A DNA stretch of 64,000 bases from Symbiopectobacterium purcellii_A (lineage in GTDB: Bacteria > Pseudomonadota > Gammaproteobacteria > Enterobacterales > Enterobacteriaceae): assembly GCF_052050035.1 (NCBI RefSeq), contig NZ_CP189882.1, forward strand, positions 3,410,001 through 3,474,000, in the 5' to 3' direction. Both the position numbers and the translations under genes were made by a program. Below, one piece after another: positions 16,607 through 25,803 of this stretch. The notes beneath the pieces are model-generated. The model did not search any database. It was not told the DNA's origin and was given only the letters and a program-made list of their open reading frames with translations. The first letter of the stretch is position 1. Each line of letters starts with the position of its first letter.

Positions 16607-17680
16607 TCAGGCTACAATCAGCTCTCGTTGATTCTGTGCCTGCCCCGCGTTGAGTTGCGCCAGATACGGGCTGATATCGCCGATGTTTTGCGCGACCCAT
16701 TCGGCATTGTAATAGGTATCCAGATAACGCTCCCCGCTGTCACACAGCAAGGTGACAATCGCCCCTTGTTTACCCTGCGCACGCATCTGATTAGCCAGTT
16801 GTAACATGCCCCAGACGTTCGTGCCGGTGGATGCGCCGACCTTGCGTCCCAGAATACTTTCCAGCCAATACAGCGTGGCAATGCTGGCCGCATCCGGCAC
16901 CTGCATCATGCTGTCGATCACGTCAGGTATAAAAGAGGGTTCTGCGCGTGGGCGACCAATCCCCTCAATTTTACTGCCACAGTGTCCCGTCAGGGCACGG
17001 TCGCGCTGATGGTAGTAATCAAAAAACACCGAGTTCTGCGGATCGACCACCATCAACTGTGAGTCGATACCTTGATAGCGGATATAGCGACCTAAGGTGG
17101 CGGAAGTGCCGCCGGTGCCAGCACTCATCACGATATAATCGGGAACCGGATAGGGTTCACGCGCCATCTGACGGAATATACTGTCAGCAATGTTGTTATT
17201 GCCGCGCCAGTCGGTAGCGCGTTCGGCGTAGGTAAACTGATCCATATAGTGGCCGTTCAGTTCACGAGCCAGTTGCTCCGATGCCGCATAGATCTGACTG
17301 GATTGCTCGACGAAATGGCAGTGTCCGCCGTAGAAGGCTATCTGTTCCACTTTGCGCTTGGCAGTACAGCTAGGCATAACGGCAATAAAAGGCAGGCCCA
17401 ACAGGTGAGCAAAATAGGCTTCAGAGATGGCGGTGCTGCCGGAGGACGCCTCAATAATGGGGGTGCCTTCTTTAATCCAGCCGTTGCACAAGCCATAAAG
17501 AAACAGCGATCGTGCCAGACGATGTTTCAGGCTGCCGCTTGGGTGTGTGCTTTCATCCTTAAGATAGAAGTAAATCCCTGGATAGTGCGGTAACGTCAGG
17601 CGAATCAAATGGGTATCGGCTGAACGCTGAAAATCCGCATCAATCGCGCTAATGGCCTGTTTAACCCATGCCGTTGTCAT
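16607..17680 (-). CDS. PLP-dependent cysteine synthase-fold enzyme, probable cysteine desulfhydrase
   Basis: A 357-residue fold-type II PLP enzyme. The Schiff-base lysine is in HPSGSLKHR (about residue 53), the phosphate loop is SAGTGGTSATLGRY, and ASSGSTAI matches the substrate-binding loop of cysteine synthase relatives. The gene is divergent from the DecR/YbaO-type Lrp regulator, which in E. coli responds to cysteine, and in related enterobacteria a cysteine-degrading enzyme of this family is controlled by the adjacent YbaO homologue. I infer cysteine detoxification (cysteine to sulfide). Cysteine synthase or cystathionine beta-synthase activity cannot be excluded. The 278-bp A/T-rich region to decR probably holds both promoters. 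Confidence 0.82.
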   Translation of the reverse strand: MTTAWVKQAISAIDADFQRSADTHLIRLTLPHYPGIYFYLKDESTHPSGSLKHRLARSLFLYGLCNGWIKEGTPIIEASSGSTAISEAYFAHLLGLPFIAVMPSCTAKRKVEQIAFYGGHCHFVEQSSQIYAASEQLARELNGHYMDQFTYAERATDWRGNNNIADSIFRQMAREPYPVPDYIVMSAGTGGTSATLGRYIRYQGIDSQLMVVDPQNSVFFDYYHQRDRALTGHCGSKIEGIGRPRAEPSFIPDVIDSMMQVPDAASIATLYWLESILGRKVGASTGTNVWGMLQLANQMRAQGKQGAIVTLLCDSGERYLDTYYNAEWVAQNIGDISPYLAQLNAGQAQNQRELIVA

Positions 17681-17958
17681 GATATTGCTCTCTTTGCCTG
17701 TTTTGCATCTATGGGGGTAGCCTATCCGGTTTTGCAGGAAAAAGGATTGTTTTTTTAAACTTCAATGGGGTTTTAATTTCTTTTAAAACGCTTTATTGGA
17801 GACTTTTTTTCTCTTATTTTAGAGTTAGTGGAAAGTAACGTGTTTTTACGTTCCTGGCGAGCGCCGATAAAAGGAAAAAAGCGGTTTTTCCCGCACCTTG
17901 GTTGCCTTTTCATTCCGTTGCGCGTGAAATAGAGAAAAAATGATTCTGGAATGCCGCT

Positions 17959-18420
17959 ATGCTGGATAAAATCGATCGTGCGCTGCTTAACCTATTGCAA
18001 CACGACTGCACCTTGTCGTTGCAAACGTTGGCTGATGCGGTGCATTTGACATCGACCCCTTGCTGGAAACGTCTAAAGCGATTGGAAGAAGAAGGCTATA
18101 TTCGTGCTCGCGTTGCGCTGCTGGATAACGAACGTCTGGGGCTGGGGTTGACGGCTTTTGTGCTATTAAAAACGCAGCAGCACAATAGTGCCTGGTATGA
18201 AAAATTTTCCCAGGTGGTGTCTGATATGCCCGAAGTGTTGTCATTTTATCGCATGGCGGGAGAATATGATTACCTGATGCAGGTTCAGGTCGCCGACATG
18301 AAAAGCTATGATAGTTTTTACAAACGTCTGGTCAGCGGCATTCCTGGCCTGATTGATGTGACCTCCAGCTTTGCCATGGAGCGGATAAAGCACACCACCG
18401 CACTCCCGATCGTGCCATGA
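17959..18420 (+). CDS. decR: Lrp/AsnC-family regulator DecR (YbaO)
   Basis: A 153-residue Lrp-type regulator (152 in E. coli): N-terminal winged helix-turn-helix (LDKIDRALLNLLQHDCTLSL, then TPCWKRLKRLEEEGYI) and C-terminal RAM ligand-binding domain (FYRMAGEYDYLMQVQVADM). DecR activates cysteine catabolic genes when cysteine is high. The divergent gene at 16607 is the natural target here. Its 3' end runs into an ERIC-type remnant, and mdlA follows in the same direction as in E. coli. Confidence 0.93.
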   Translation: MLDKIDRALLNLLQHDCTLSLQTLADAVHLTSTPCWKRLKRLEEEGYIRARVALLDNERLGLGLTAFVLLKTQQHNSAWYEKFSQVVSDMPEVLSFYRMAGEYDYLMQVQVADMKSYDSFYKRLVSGIPGLIDVTSSFAMERIKHTTALPIVP

Positions 18421-18495
18421 TGAATCTCCTCTCTGAGGTTCAGCCCTCGGGACAGCGCTTGCCGCCTTCCTGTAACCTGAATTATTTCGGGTATA
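18421..18495. repeat. ERIC-type repeat remnant, right half
   Basis: The segment GCCGCCTTCCTGTAACCTGA through ATTATTTCGGGTATA matches the right half of the 127-bp repeats at 26673 and 27657. The left half is absent. Confidence 0.65.
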
Positions 18496-18575
18496 AATGA
18501 TGATGCGCATAAGCTTTCTGTATAATGGCGCTGTGATGTTTTGCAGCCCCTTCTGGAAAATGGAATAACAACAGC

Positions 18576-20345
18576 GTGCGACTTTTTGCTCAATTGGCTT
18601 GGTATTTTCGTCGAGAATGGCGGCGATACCTTGGGGCCGAGGTTCTTCTTATCATTATTGCCATCCTGCAACTGCTGCCACCCAAGCTGGTCGGTGTAAT
18701 TGTGGATGGCGTTACGCACGATGCGATGTCAGCAGCGACGGTGATGAAATGGATCGGCGTGATGCTGCTGATCGCGGTCATGGTTTATTTGTTGCGTTAT
18801 GTGTGGCGCATCTTTTTGTTTGGCGCTTCATACCAGTTGGCCGTGGAGCTGCGCGACGATTTCTACCGCCAGTTGAGCCGCCAGTATCCTGCCTTTTATC
18901 TGCGTCATCGCACCGGCGATCTGATAGCCCGCTCAACCAACGACGTCGATCGCGTGGTATTTGCTGCTGGGGAAGGGGTGTTGACGCTGGTGGATTCCAT
19001 GGTAATGGGATGCGCGGTATTGGTGGTGATGAGTACCCAAATCAGCTGGCAGCTTACGCTGTTGGCGCTGCTGCCGATGCCTATCATGGCGATAGTGATC
19101 AAACACTATGGTACGCAGTTGCATCAGCGCTTTAAGGGCGCGCAGGCGGCGTTCTCTTCGCTGAACGATCAGGCGCAAGAAAGCCTGACCAGCATTCGTA
19201 TGATCAAGGCCTTTGGGCTGGAAGATTATCAGTCGAACCGATTTGCGGCGGTTGCTGAGGATGCGGGTCAAAAAAACATGCACGTGGCCCAAGTTGATGC
19301 GCGTTTCGATCCGACGATATATATCGCCGTCGGTTTCTCACACCTGCTTGCCGTTGGAGGTGGCAGTTGGATGATTATTCAGGGGACGTTTACATTAGGG
19401 CAACTGACCAGTTTCGTGATGTATCTGGGCCTAATGATTTGGCCGATGCTAGCCTTGGCGTGGATGTTCAATATCGTGGAGCGCGGGAGTGCAGCTTACG
19501 GGCGCATTCGCCAACTGTTGAATGAAGCACCGGTGGTGGCAGACGGTGAAGCAATACTGCCATCGGGCCGTGGTAACGTGGAGGTCGATGTTCGCGCCTT
19601 TGCTTATCCACAGCAACCGCGCCCGGTGCTCGACCGGGTGGCGTTCACGCTTGCGCCGGGCAACATGCTGGGACTGTGTGGCCCCACCGGTTCCGGTAAA
19701 AGCACGCTGTTGGCCCTGATCCTGCGCCATTACGATCTTGATGACGGCGAGATTCGTTTTCATGGTCTTCCGCTCGCAACGCTAAATCTGGATAGCCTGC
19801 GCCAACGTTTCGCGGTGGTCGGGCAAACGCCATTTTTGTTCTCCGACACCGTGGCGAACAATATTGCACTCGGGAACCCTGGTGCCACGCTGGCGCAGAT
19901 TCAACATGCTGCGCGTCTGGCCAGCGTCCATGATGACATTACGCGCTTGCCGCAAGGCTATGAAACGCAGGTGGGTGAGCGCGGCGTGATGCTCTCTGGT
20001 GGACAAAAACAGCGTATTGCCATTGCGCGTGCGCTGCTGCTGGACGCAGAGATATTGGTTCTGGATGATGCGCTGTCGGCGGTGGATGGGCGAACTGAAC
20101 ACCATATTTTGCAAAACCTGAAGCGTTGGGGTGAGAAACGCACCCTGATTATCAGCGCGCACCGTCTTTCGGCCCTCACTGAAGCCGATGAAATTCTGGT
20201 TTTACAGCAGGGTGGTGTGGCCCAGCGCGGCAGCCATGGCGCGCTAGTGTCGCAAGCAGGATGGTATAGCGACATGTTTCGCTATCAGCAGTTAGAGGCG
20301 GCACTGGATGAAGAGCCGGTCAAGGGAGAGATGACAATTGGCTAA
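18576..20345 (+). CDS. mdlA: ABC exporter half-transporter MdlA
   Basis: A 589-residue ABC half-transporter (590 in E. coli): N-terminal six-helix membrane domain to about residue 310 and a C-terminal nucleotide-binding domain with Walker A GPTGSGKST, signature LSGGQKQRIAIARAL and Walker B ILVLDDALSAVD. Asp replaces the catalytic Glu after Walker B, as in E. coli MdlA, suggesting a degenerate site in a heterodimer with MdlB. The start is GTG at 18576, giving MRLFAQLAWYFRREWRRYLG as in the family. It overlaps mdlB by 8 nt. Drug or lipid export is inferred; the substrate is not established. Confidence 0.95.
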   Translation: MRLFAQLAWYFRREWRRYLGAEVLLIIIAILQLLPPKLVGVIVDGVTHDAMSAATVMKWIGVMLLIAVMVYLLRYVWRIFLFGASYQLAVELRDDFYRQLSRQYPAFYLRHRTGDLIARSTNDVDRVVFAAGEGVLTLVDSMVMGCAVLVVMSTQISWQLTLLALLPMPIMAIVIKHYGTQLHQRFKGAQAAFSSLNDQAQESLTSIRMIKAFGLEDYQSNRFAAVAEDAGQKNMHVAQVDARFDPTIYIAVGFSHLLAVGGGSWMIIQGTFTLGQLTSFVMYLGLMIWPMLALAWMFNIVERGSAAYGRIRQLLNEAPVVADGEAILPSGRGNVEVDVRAFAYPQQPRPVLDRVAFTLAPGNMLGLCGPTGSGKSTLLALILRHYDLDDGEIRFHGLPLATLNLDSLRQRFAVVGQTPFLFSDTVANNIALGNPGATLAQIQHAARLASVHDDITRLPQGYETQVGERGVMLSGGQKQRIAIARALLLDAEILVLDDALSAVDGRTEHHILQNLKRWGEKRTLIISAHRLSALTEADEILVLQQGGVAQRGSHGALVSQAGWYSDMFRYQQLEAALDEEPVKGEMTIG

Positions 20346-22116
20346 CGCAAAACAGTTATGGCCGACGTTAAAGAGACTGTTGGCGTATGGTTCCCCTTGG
20401 CGAAAATCCCTGATGTTGGGCGTGCTAATGCTCTGGGTGGCAGCGGCGGCCGAGGTGGCAGGACCTGCATTAGTAAGCTATTTCATCGATCACCTGGTAG
20501 CGAAAGGCAATATTCCTCTGGCACTGGCCGGGGGCTTGGCTGCGGTTTATATCCTACTGCAATTGTCCGCAGCGCTATTGCACTACGTGCAATCGCTGTT
20601 GTTCAACCGCGTTGCGGTAGGCGTGGTGCAGCAGTTGCGCATTGATGTGATGGATGCCGCGTTGCGTCAACCATTAAGTACCTTTGATACACAACCGGTT
20701 GGACAACTGATTTCTCGCGTAACCAACGATACCGAGGTAGTGCGCTATCTGTATGTCACCGTAGTTTCCACGGTGTTGCGCAGCATGGCGCTGATCGGTG
20801 CCATGCTGGTCGCCATGTTCACCCTCGATTGGCGCATGGCGCTGATTGCCGTGATGATCTTCCCTGCGGTGGCGATTGTGATGACGGTCTATCAGCATTT
20901 TAGTACGCCGATTGTGCGGCGACTGCGCCGCTATCTGGCCGACATTAACGATGGCTTTAATGAAGCGATCTCGGGCATGTCGGTGATCCAGCAGTTCCGC
21001 CAACAGTCGCGTTTTGGTGACAAACTGGGTGCTTCAAGCCGTGCGCATTTCCAGGCGCGGATGCAGACGTTGCGACTGGATGGCGTGCTGCTGCGTCCAC
21101 TATTGAGCCTGTTTTCCGCCATGGTGCTGTGCGGGCTGTTGATTCAGTTCGGTTTCAGTTCAGTGGGAACGATTGGCGTTGGCGTGCTTTATGCCTTTAT
21201 CAGCTATCTGGGGCGTCTCAACGAGCCGCTGATTGCGCTGACCACCCAGCAGTCCATGTTGCAACAGGCCGTGGTAGCCGGTGAGCGTATCTTTGAACTG
21301 ATGGATGCGGTGCAGCAGTCCTACGGCGATGATTCGCGTCCGTTAACGGCGGGTGCTATCGAGATGGATAATGTTTCTTTTGCTTACCGTGATAATCAGC
21401 GTGTCCTGAACCATATCAGCGTACAGGTGCCAGCGCGCGGCTTTGTGGCGCTAGTGGGATACACCGGCAGCGGCAAGAGTACCTTAGCGAGTTTGCTGAT
21501 GGAGTATTATCAGCCGGATGAGGGGGAGATTCGGTTGGATGACCGTCCGCTGACGTCGCTATCCCATCAGGTATTACGACAAAATGTCGCAATGGTGCAA
21601 CAAGACCCCATGGTGTTGGCGGATTCACTCTATGCCAACGTTACGCTGGGGCGTGATATTCCAGAAGATGACGTGTGGCGTGTATTGGATATTGTGCAAC
21701 TCTCTGCGTTGGCAACGGCACTGCCCGAGGGCATACATAGCGCCATCGGTGAGCAAGGCAATACGCTTTCTGTCGGGCAGAAACAGCTGCTTTCTCTGGC
21801 CCGCGTGCTGGTGAAACCACCCAAAATACTGATTCTCGACGAGGCGACAGCTAACATTGACTCCGGTACTGAACAAGCGGTTCAGCGTGCATTGCGCGTT
21901 ATCCGTCGTCACACCACGCTGGTGGTGATTGCGCACCGTCTCTCCACCGTGGTAGAGGCTGACAACATACTGGTGCTACATCATGGTGAAACGGTGGAGC
22001 AGGGTACGCATGAGCAATTACTGCAACGTCACGGACGTTACTACCAGATGTATCAACTGCAACTGGCGGGGCAGGAACTGGCTGCCAGCGAGGATGAACC
22101 CGTTTCCATCATCTGA
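20338..22116 (+). CDS. mdlB: ABC exporter half-transporter MdlB
   Basis: A 592-residue partner of MdlA with the canonical catalytic site: Walker A GYTGSGKST, signature LSVGQKQLLSLARVL and Walker B ILILDEATANID with the Glu that MdlA lacks. The membrane domain spans about residues 1-310. The best start is TTG at 20338 inside the mdlA 3' end (AAGGGAGAG upstream), giving MANAKQLWPTLKRLLAYGSP. The short overlap implies translational coupling of an obligate pair. glnK follows after a separate nitrogen-regulated promoter region. Confidence 0.95.
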   Translation: MANAKQLWPTLKRLLAYGSPWRKSLMLGVLMLWVAAAAEVAGPALVSYFIDHLVAKGNIPLALAGGLAAVYILLQLSAALLHYVQSLLFNRVAVGVVQQLRIDVMDAALRQPLSTFDTQPVGQLISRVTNDTEVVRYLYVTVVSTVLRSMALIGAMLVAMFTLDWRMALIAVMIFPAVAIVMTVYQHFSTPIVRRLRRYLADINDGFNEAISGMSVIQQFRQQSRFGDKLGASSRAHFQARMQTLRLDGVLLRPLLSLFSAMVLCGLLIQFGFSSVGTIGVGVLYAFISYLGRLNEPLIALTTQQSMLQQAVVAGERIFELMDAVQQSYGDDSRPLTAGAIEMDNVSFAYRDNQRVLNHISVQVPARGFVALVGYTGSGKSTLASLLMEYYQPDEGEIRLDDRPLTSLSHQVLRQNVAMVQQDPMVLADSLYANVTLGRDIPEDDVWRVLDIVQLSALATALPEGIHSAIGEQGNTLSVGQKQLLSLARVLVKPPKILILDEATANIDSGTEQAVQRALRVIRRHTTLVVIAHRLSTVVEADNILVLHHGETVEQGTHEQLLQRHGRYYQMYQLQLAGQELAASEDEPVSII

Positions 22117-22208
22117 CTAAAGGCCTTCTGCCTGTTGCGATCGTTTTTACCCGAGCACCATCAACAGGCAGATGATTTTCATTTTTCTGTGCCATGCACC
22201 GCTATTAC

Positions 22209-22237
22209 GCGCAATGCACCAAATAAGTGCATTGCGC
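22209..22237 (+). promoter_or_regulatory. NtrC binding site upstream of glnK
   Basis: TGCACC-AAATA-AGTGCA at 22215-22231 matches the NtrC enhancer consensus, embedded in a longer inverted repeat (GCGCAATGCAC and GTGCATTGCGC arms, 22209-22237). A weaker half-site TGCACC is at 22195-22200. It lies about 100 bp before the sigma54 promoter, a normal enhancer distance. Confidence 0.9.
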
Positions 22238-22328
22238 GTGCGCAACATCACATCTTTATCCTTTCCTTTTACTTCTCCAGGCAGGTTCCACGTTATTTCC
22301 CTGTGCAATTATCGGTTCTACTCATTTG

Positions 22329-22345
22329 TGGCACAGCCTTTGCTT
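22329..22345 (+). promoter_or_regulatory. Sigma54 promoter of glnK-amtB
   Basis: TGGCAC (22329-22334), five bases AGCCT, then TTGCTT: an exact RpoN -24/-12 promoter. With the NtrC site upstream it places glnK-amtB under nitrogen-limitation control. Confidence 0.95.
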
Positions 22346-22416
22346 TATCCCTGTCGTGAAGGTTATTCGAAATGGTGGCGGGCGTAAGTCTGAACTCAAT
22401 TGGTAAGGGGAAGATA

Positions 22417-22755
22417 ATGAAACTGGTTACTGTGGTGATAAAACCATTCAAGCTGGAAGATGTGCGTGAAGCCTTATCTTCTGTCGGCATCCAGGGGCTC
22501 ACCGTCACTGAGGTGAAGGGATTTGGACGCCAGAAAGGCCATGCGGAGTTGTATCGCGGTGCTGAATATAGCGTTAACTTTTTGCCGAAAGTGAAAATTG
22601 ATATTGCCATCGCTGACGATCAGGTTGATGAAGTCGTTGATGTGATTAGTAAAGCGGCTTACACCGGTAAAATTGGCGACGGTAAGATTTTTGTTGCTGA
22701 ACTGCAACGCGTTATCCGTATTCGTACCGGCGAAACTGACGACGCCGCACTGTAA
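22417..22755 (+). CDS. glnK: PII nitrogen regulatory protein GlnK
   Basis: GlnK is a trimeric PII signal protein that binds ATP/ADP and 2-oxoglutarate, is uridylylated on its T-loop and blocks AmtB when nitrogen is plentiful. The 112-residue product has the family length, with the T-loop GHAELYRGAEYSVNFLPK containing Tyr51 (uridylylation) and the C-terminal signature TGKIGDGKIFV. The ATG at 22417 follows GGTAAGGGGA. It is the first gene of the glnK-amtB operon behind the sigma54/NtrC control region. Confidence 0.97.
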   Translation: MKLVTVVIKPFKLEDVREALSSVGIQGLTVTEVKGFGRQKGHAELYRGAEYSVNFLPKVKIDIAIADDQVDEVVDVISKAAYTGKIGDGKIFVAELQRVIRIRTGETDDAAL

Positions 22756-22788
22756 TGCCTGGCTGACGAAAAATTGGGATGGATGAAA

Positions 22789-24081
22789 ATGAAAATACGT
22801 GTCTCTTCATTATTAGGCCTTGCCGCCGCAGCGTTACCTCCGCCGCTGGCAATGGCCGCTGATACACCGGCAATCGACAAAGCGGATAACGCTTTTATGA
22901 TGATTTGTACCGCGCTGGTACTGTTCATGACGCTGCCCGGCATTGCGCTGTTCTACGGTGGCCTGATTCGCTCTAAAAACGTGCTCTCCATGCTGACGCA
23001 GGTTACCGTAACGTTTGCCATGGTGTGTGTGCTGTGGGTTATCTACGGTTACAGCATGGCCTTTGCCACCGGTAATGCCTTCTTTGGCGGCCTGGATATG
23101 TTCATGCTCAAAGGCATTGAGCTGAAATCACAATCCGGCACGATTTATCAATTGATTCACGTCGCTTTCCAGGCTTCCTTCGCGTGCATTACTGTCGCGC
23201 TTGTGGTTGGTGCGATTGCTGAACGTATCCGTTTCTCTGCGGTACTGATTTTTGCTGCTATCTGGCTGACGTTCTCTTATCTGCCGTTGACGCACATGGT
23301 GTGGGGCGGCGGTTTCCTGGCGGCTGATGGTGCGCTGGACTTCGCAGGCGGTACTGTGGTGCACATCAATGCCGCGGTTGCGGGGTTGACCGGTGCTTAT
23401 CTGCTGGGCAAACGTGCCGGTTTCGGTAAAGAAGCCTTCAAACCGCACAACCTGCCGATGGTGTTTACCGGTACGGCTATCCTCTATATCGGTTGGTTCG
23501 GCTTCAACGCAGGCTCTGCCGCTGCTGCGAACGAAATTGCTGGTCTGGCATTCCTGAACACCGTAGTCGCGACCGCGGGTGCGATTCTGGCATGGGTTAT
23601 CGGTGAGTGGATGGCGCGTGGTAAGCCTTCTCTGCTGGGTGCCTGTTCCGGTTGTATCGCAGGCCTGGTTGCTATCACGCCAGCTGCGGGAACCGTGGGT
23701 GTGGGTGGTGCGCTGATCATTGGTCTGGTCGGTGGTTTCGCTGGCCTGTGGGGCGTAACGGTACTGAAAAGATGGCTGCGCGTGGATGACCCGTGTGACG
23801 TGTTCGGTGTGCATGGCGGGTGCGGCATCGTTGGTTGTATCCTGACGGGGGTATTTACTTCGGCTTCTCTGGGCGGCACGGGCTACGCGGAAGGCGTTAC
23901 CATGGCGCATCAGGTCTGGGTACAGCTGTTTAGCGTGATTGTCGCCTTCATCTGGTCCGGTGTTGCTGCCTTCATCGCATTCAAAGTCGCAGACCTGGCC
24001 GTTGGCCTGCGTATGCCGGAAGAACAAGAGCGTGAAGGTCTGGATGTTAACAGCCACGGCGAAAATGCTTACAACCAGTAA
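22789..24081 (+). CDS. amtB: Ammonium channel AmtB
   Basis: AmtB is a trimeric inner-membrane ammonium channel gated by GlnK. From the ATG at 22789 it is 430 residues with a cleavable signal (to about AMA-AD) and eleven predicted membrane segments. The pore twin histidines are visible in HMVWGGGFLAADGAL and in VFGVHGGCGIVGC, and the C-terminus GLDVNSHGENAYNQ matches E. coli. ATG at 22783 is an alternative start; GGGATGGA suits 22789 better and aligns with E. coli MKI. It follows glnK by about 30 bp, in one operon. Confidence 0.95.
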   Translation: MKIRVSSLLGLAAAALPPPLAMAADTPAIDKADNAFMMICTALVLFMTLPGIALFYGGLIRSKNVLSMLTQVTVTFAMVCVLWVIYGYSMAFATGNAFFGGLDMFMLKGIELKSQSGTIYQLIHVAFQASFACITVALVVGAIAERIRFSAVLIFAAIWLTFSYLPLTHMVWGGGFLAADGALDFAGGTVVHINAAVAGLTGAYLLGKRAGFGKEAFKPHNLPMVFTGTAILYIGWFGFNAGSAAAANEIAGLAFLNTVVATAGAILAWVIGEWMARGKPSLLGACSGCIAGLVAITPAAGTVGVGGALIIGLVGGFAGLWGVTVLKRWLRVDDPCDVFGVHGGCGIVGCILTGVFTSASLGGTGYAEGVTMAHQVWVQLFSVIVAFIWSGVAAFIAFKVADLAVGLRMPEEQEREGLDVNSHGENAYNQ

Positions 24082-24093
24082 TTTCTGCACGAT

Positions 24094-24128
24094 ATAAAAA
24101 ACGCGGGCCTTGGCCCGCGTTTTTTTTG
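24094..24128 (+). terminator. Rho-independent terminator of glnK-amtB
   Basis: A perfect stem ACGCGGGCC/GGCCCGCGT with TT loop at 24101-24120, A residues before and about nine T after, so it could also serve the opposite-strand tesB remnant. Confidence 0.92.
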
Positions 24129-24157
24129 CTTAGGAATAAGGGAACGTTCTTGCTGTT

Positions 24158-24378
24158 TTAAGGCGCAGCATGCCGCCGCATGACCCCTTCTTGTACCGTG
24201 GAAGCGACCAGCGTCCCGTCCTGAGTGTAGAACTGGCCACGAACAAAGCCACGGGCACCTGAAGCCGATGTGCTCTCCACGGTGTAGAGCAGCCAGTCGT
24301 CGAGGCGGAAAGGGCGGTGGAACCACATAGAGTGGTCGATGGTGGCGACTTGCATCCCTGTAGTGGCATACTGAATTT
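24158..24378 (-). pseudogene. tesB: tesB acyl-CoA thioesterase II, C-terminal fragment
   Basis: About 72 C-terminal codons remain: MQVATIDHSMWFHRPF, DDWLLYTVESTSASGARGF, FYTQDGTLVASTVQEGVM, ending RRHAAP and TAA (24158-24160). E. coli TesB (286 residues) ends in nearly the same text. The upstream three-quarters is missing; an IS3-type terminus begins near 24379. Position after amtB and opposite strand match E. coli. Asp in TIDHSMW is part of the active-site region, but the protein cannot fold as a double hotdog without its N-terminal half. Confidence 0.93.
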
Positions 24379-24605
24379 GGCCACCTAAGTAGAGGTGATA
24401 TGCTTACCTCATAATTTTTATAGGTGCCAAAATGAGTAAAATAATTACTGCTGAATTTAAATGTGAAACCGCCAAATTAGTCCTTGACCAAAATTATACC
24501 TACCAGGAAGCCGCGAAAGCCATGAACGTCAGTCTTTCAGCGATTAGCCGGTGGGTAAGAGCCCTTCGTTTAGAACGTCAAGGGAAAACTGCACTGGTCA
24601 AGTAA
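24379..24605 (+). mobile_element. IS3-family fragment A with partial orfA
   Basis: An end-like sequence TTGGCCACCTAAGTAGAGG starts inside tesB. It is followed by the start of an orfA at 24432: MSKIITAEFKCETAKLVLDQ onward, a helix-turn-helix transposase subunit. After GKTA the sequence switches to a different IS3 element (fragment B), so only about 55 codons of orfA remain, closed by a chance TAA at 24603-24605. The element's orfB and right end are absent. Confidence 0.78.
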
Positions 24606-24700
24606 ATCAGGACACTTTTTTCTCAGCCATTTGTTCATAACGCACCGGAGACAGATCCCCGTTAGCGGCATGATGCCTGTCTAGGTTGTAGTAGCGGATA

Positions 24701-25803
24701 GCCCCATTCCCACTCGAAACGCAACAAAGTGACCCACTGGCCAGAGTCGGATAAAATCACCGTTCTGGCCCTACTGGAGATCCCGTTGCATGCAGGGAAA
24801 ACATCTGACTCACAAAGAACGGTTCTACATCGAAAAGCGGCGTGGTGATGGGGTTAACCAGGCCACCATCGCCCGGGAACTGGAGCTTCCTCGTTCTACC
24901 ATCAGCAGGGAACTCAGACGCAATACCGACGCCGCTTTCAACGGGGTCTATTCCTGCAGAAGGGCCGAAACGTTGGCCAGAGGGCGGCGGCAGAAAACAC
25001 GGCCGGACAGCGTGATTAACCAGCTTGAACCGCACATTCAGGACTTTATCATAACGGCGCTGTCTACCCACACCTCACCTGAGGTCATCAGTGGGCGCCT
25101 GGTCCTGGAATTTGGCCTGTCCGTCAGCAAGAACTCGCTCTATCGCTATATCCAGCAGGAGCGCCGGGCCGGCGGTGAGCTGTATCAGCAGCTCCCTCAT
25201 CGGGGTAAACGGTATAACTATCAGACCGATGAGAACAAACGCGGTCCTATTCCCAACCGTGTTGGCATTGAGCAGCGGCCGGCCGTTGCTGACCTCAAGC
25301 AGGAACCCGGGCATTTCGAGATTGACACCATCTTTGGCAAAGATCAGAAATCATTCCTGCTGACGGTGGTCGATAAAGCCGCCAAGCTGGTCATCATTCG
25401 CAAACTGCCCAACAAGCGAGCAGAGACAGTGGTAGCGGCCTTCAGGGACATCGTTGCCAATACCTTCTGCGAGTTTAAAACCCTGACTGCTGACAACGGT
25501 TCTGAATTTTCCCAGCACGGGGAAATTACAAAAGTCACGGGGGCACCGGTCTACTTTGCCCGGCCATATCATTCCTGGGAACGCGGGTTGAATGAGCATA
25601 CCAACGGGCTGATACGGCGTTTTTACCCGAAGGGAACGGACTTCAATTATGTCACCCATCGCAAGGTTGCAGCACTCGAACACCTGCTCAATACGCGAGG
25701 CCGAAAATCGCTGGGTTATCGTTCTCCAAATGAGGTATTTTTAACGCACTTACAGGCGGCATAATGCCCTACCGTTTTGTTGCGTTTCGACTGGGAATGG
25801 GGC
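24701..25803 (+). mobile_element. IS30-family element, 1103 bp
   Basis: Inverted repeats of about 27 bp with one mismatch (GCCCCATTCCCACTCGAAAC at the left; the complement with G for C at the right). The 3-bp target duplication ATA is at 24698-24700 and 25804-25806. It is inserted in IS3 fragment B. Confidence 0.93.
24790..25764 (+). CDS. IS30-family transposase
   Basis: An intact 324-residue transposase: N-terminal helix-turn-helix (LTHKERFYIEKRRGDGVNQA, then STISRELRRNTDA) and a C-terminal rve DDE domain (GHFEIDTIFGKDQKSFLLTV, then TADNGSEFSQHGE and the Glu in YHSWERGLNEHTNGLIRR). Length and motifs fit IS30/IS1655-type enzymes. No disruption is visible, so the element may be active. Confidence 0.95.
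   Translation: MQGKHLTHKERFYIEKRRGDGVNQATIARELELPRSTISRELRRNTDAAFNGVYSCRRAETLARGRRQKTRPDSVINQLEPHIQDFIITALSTHTSPEVISGRLVLEFGLSVSKNSLYRYIQQERRAGGELYQQLPHRGKRYNYQTDENKRGPIPNRVGIEQRPAVADLKQEPGHFEIDTIFGKDQKSFLLTVVDKAAKLVIIRKLPNKRAETVVAAFRDIVANTFCEFKTLTADNGSEFSQHGEITKVTGAPVYFARPYHSWERGLNEHTNGLIRRFYPKGTDFNYVTHRKVAALEHLLNTRGRKSLGYRSPNEVFLTHLQAA

Noticed and set aside
22128..22171. Inverted repeat CTGCCTGTTG / CAACAGGCAG after mdlB as a terminator
   Set aside because: The 24-nt loop and lack of a T run make it unconvincing.
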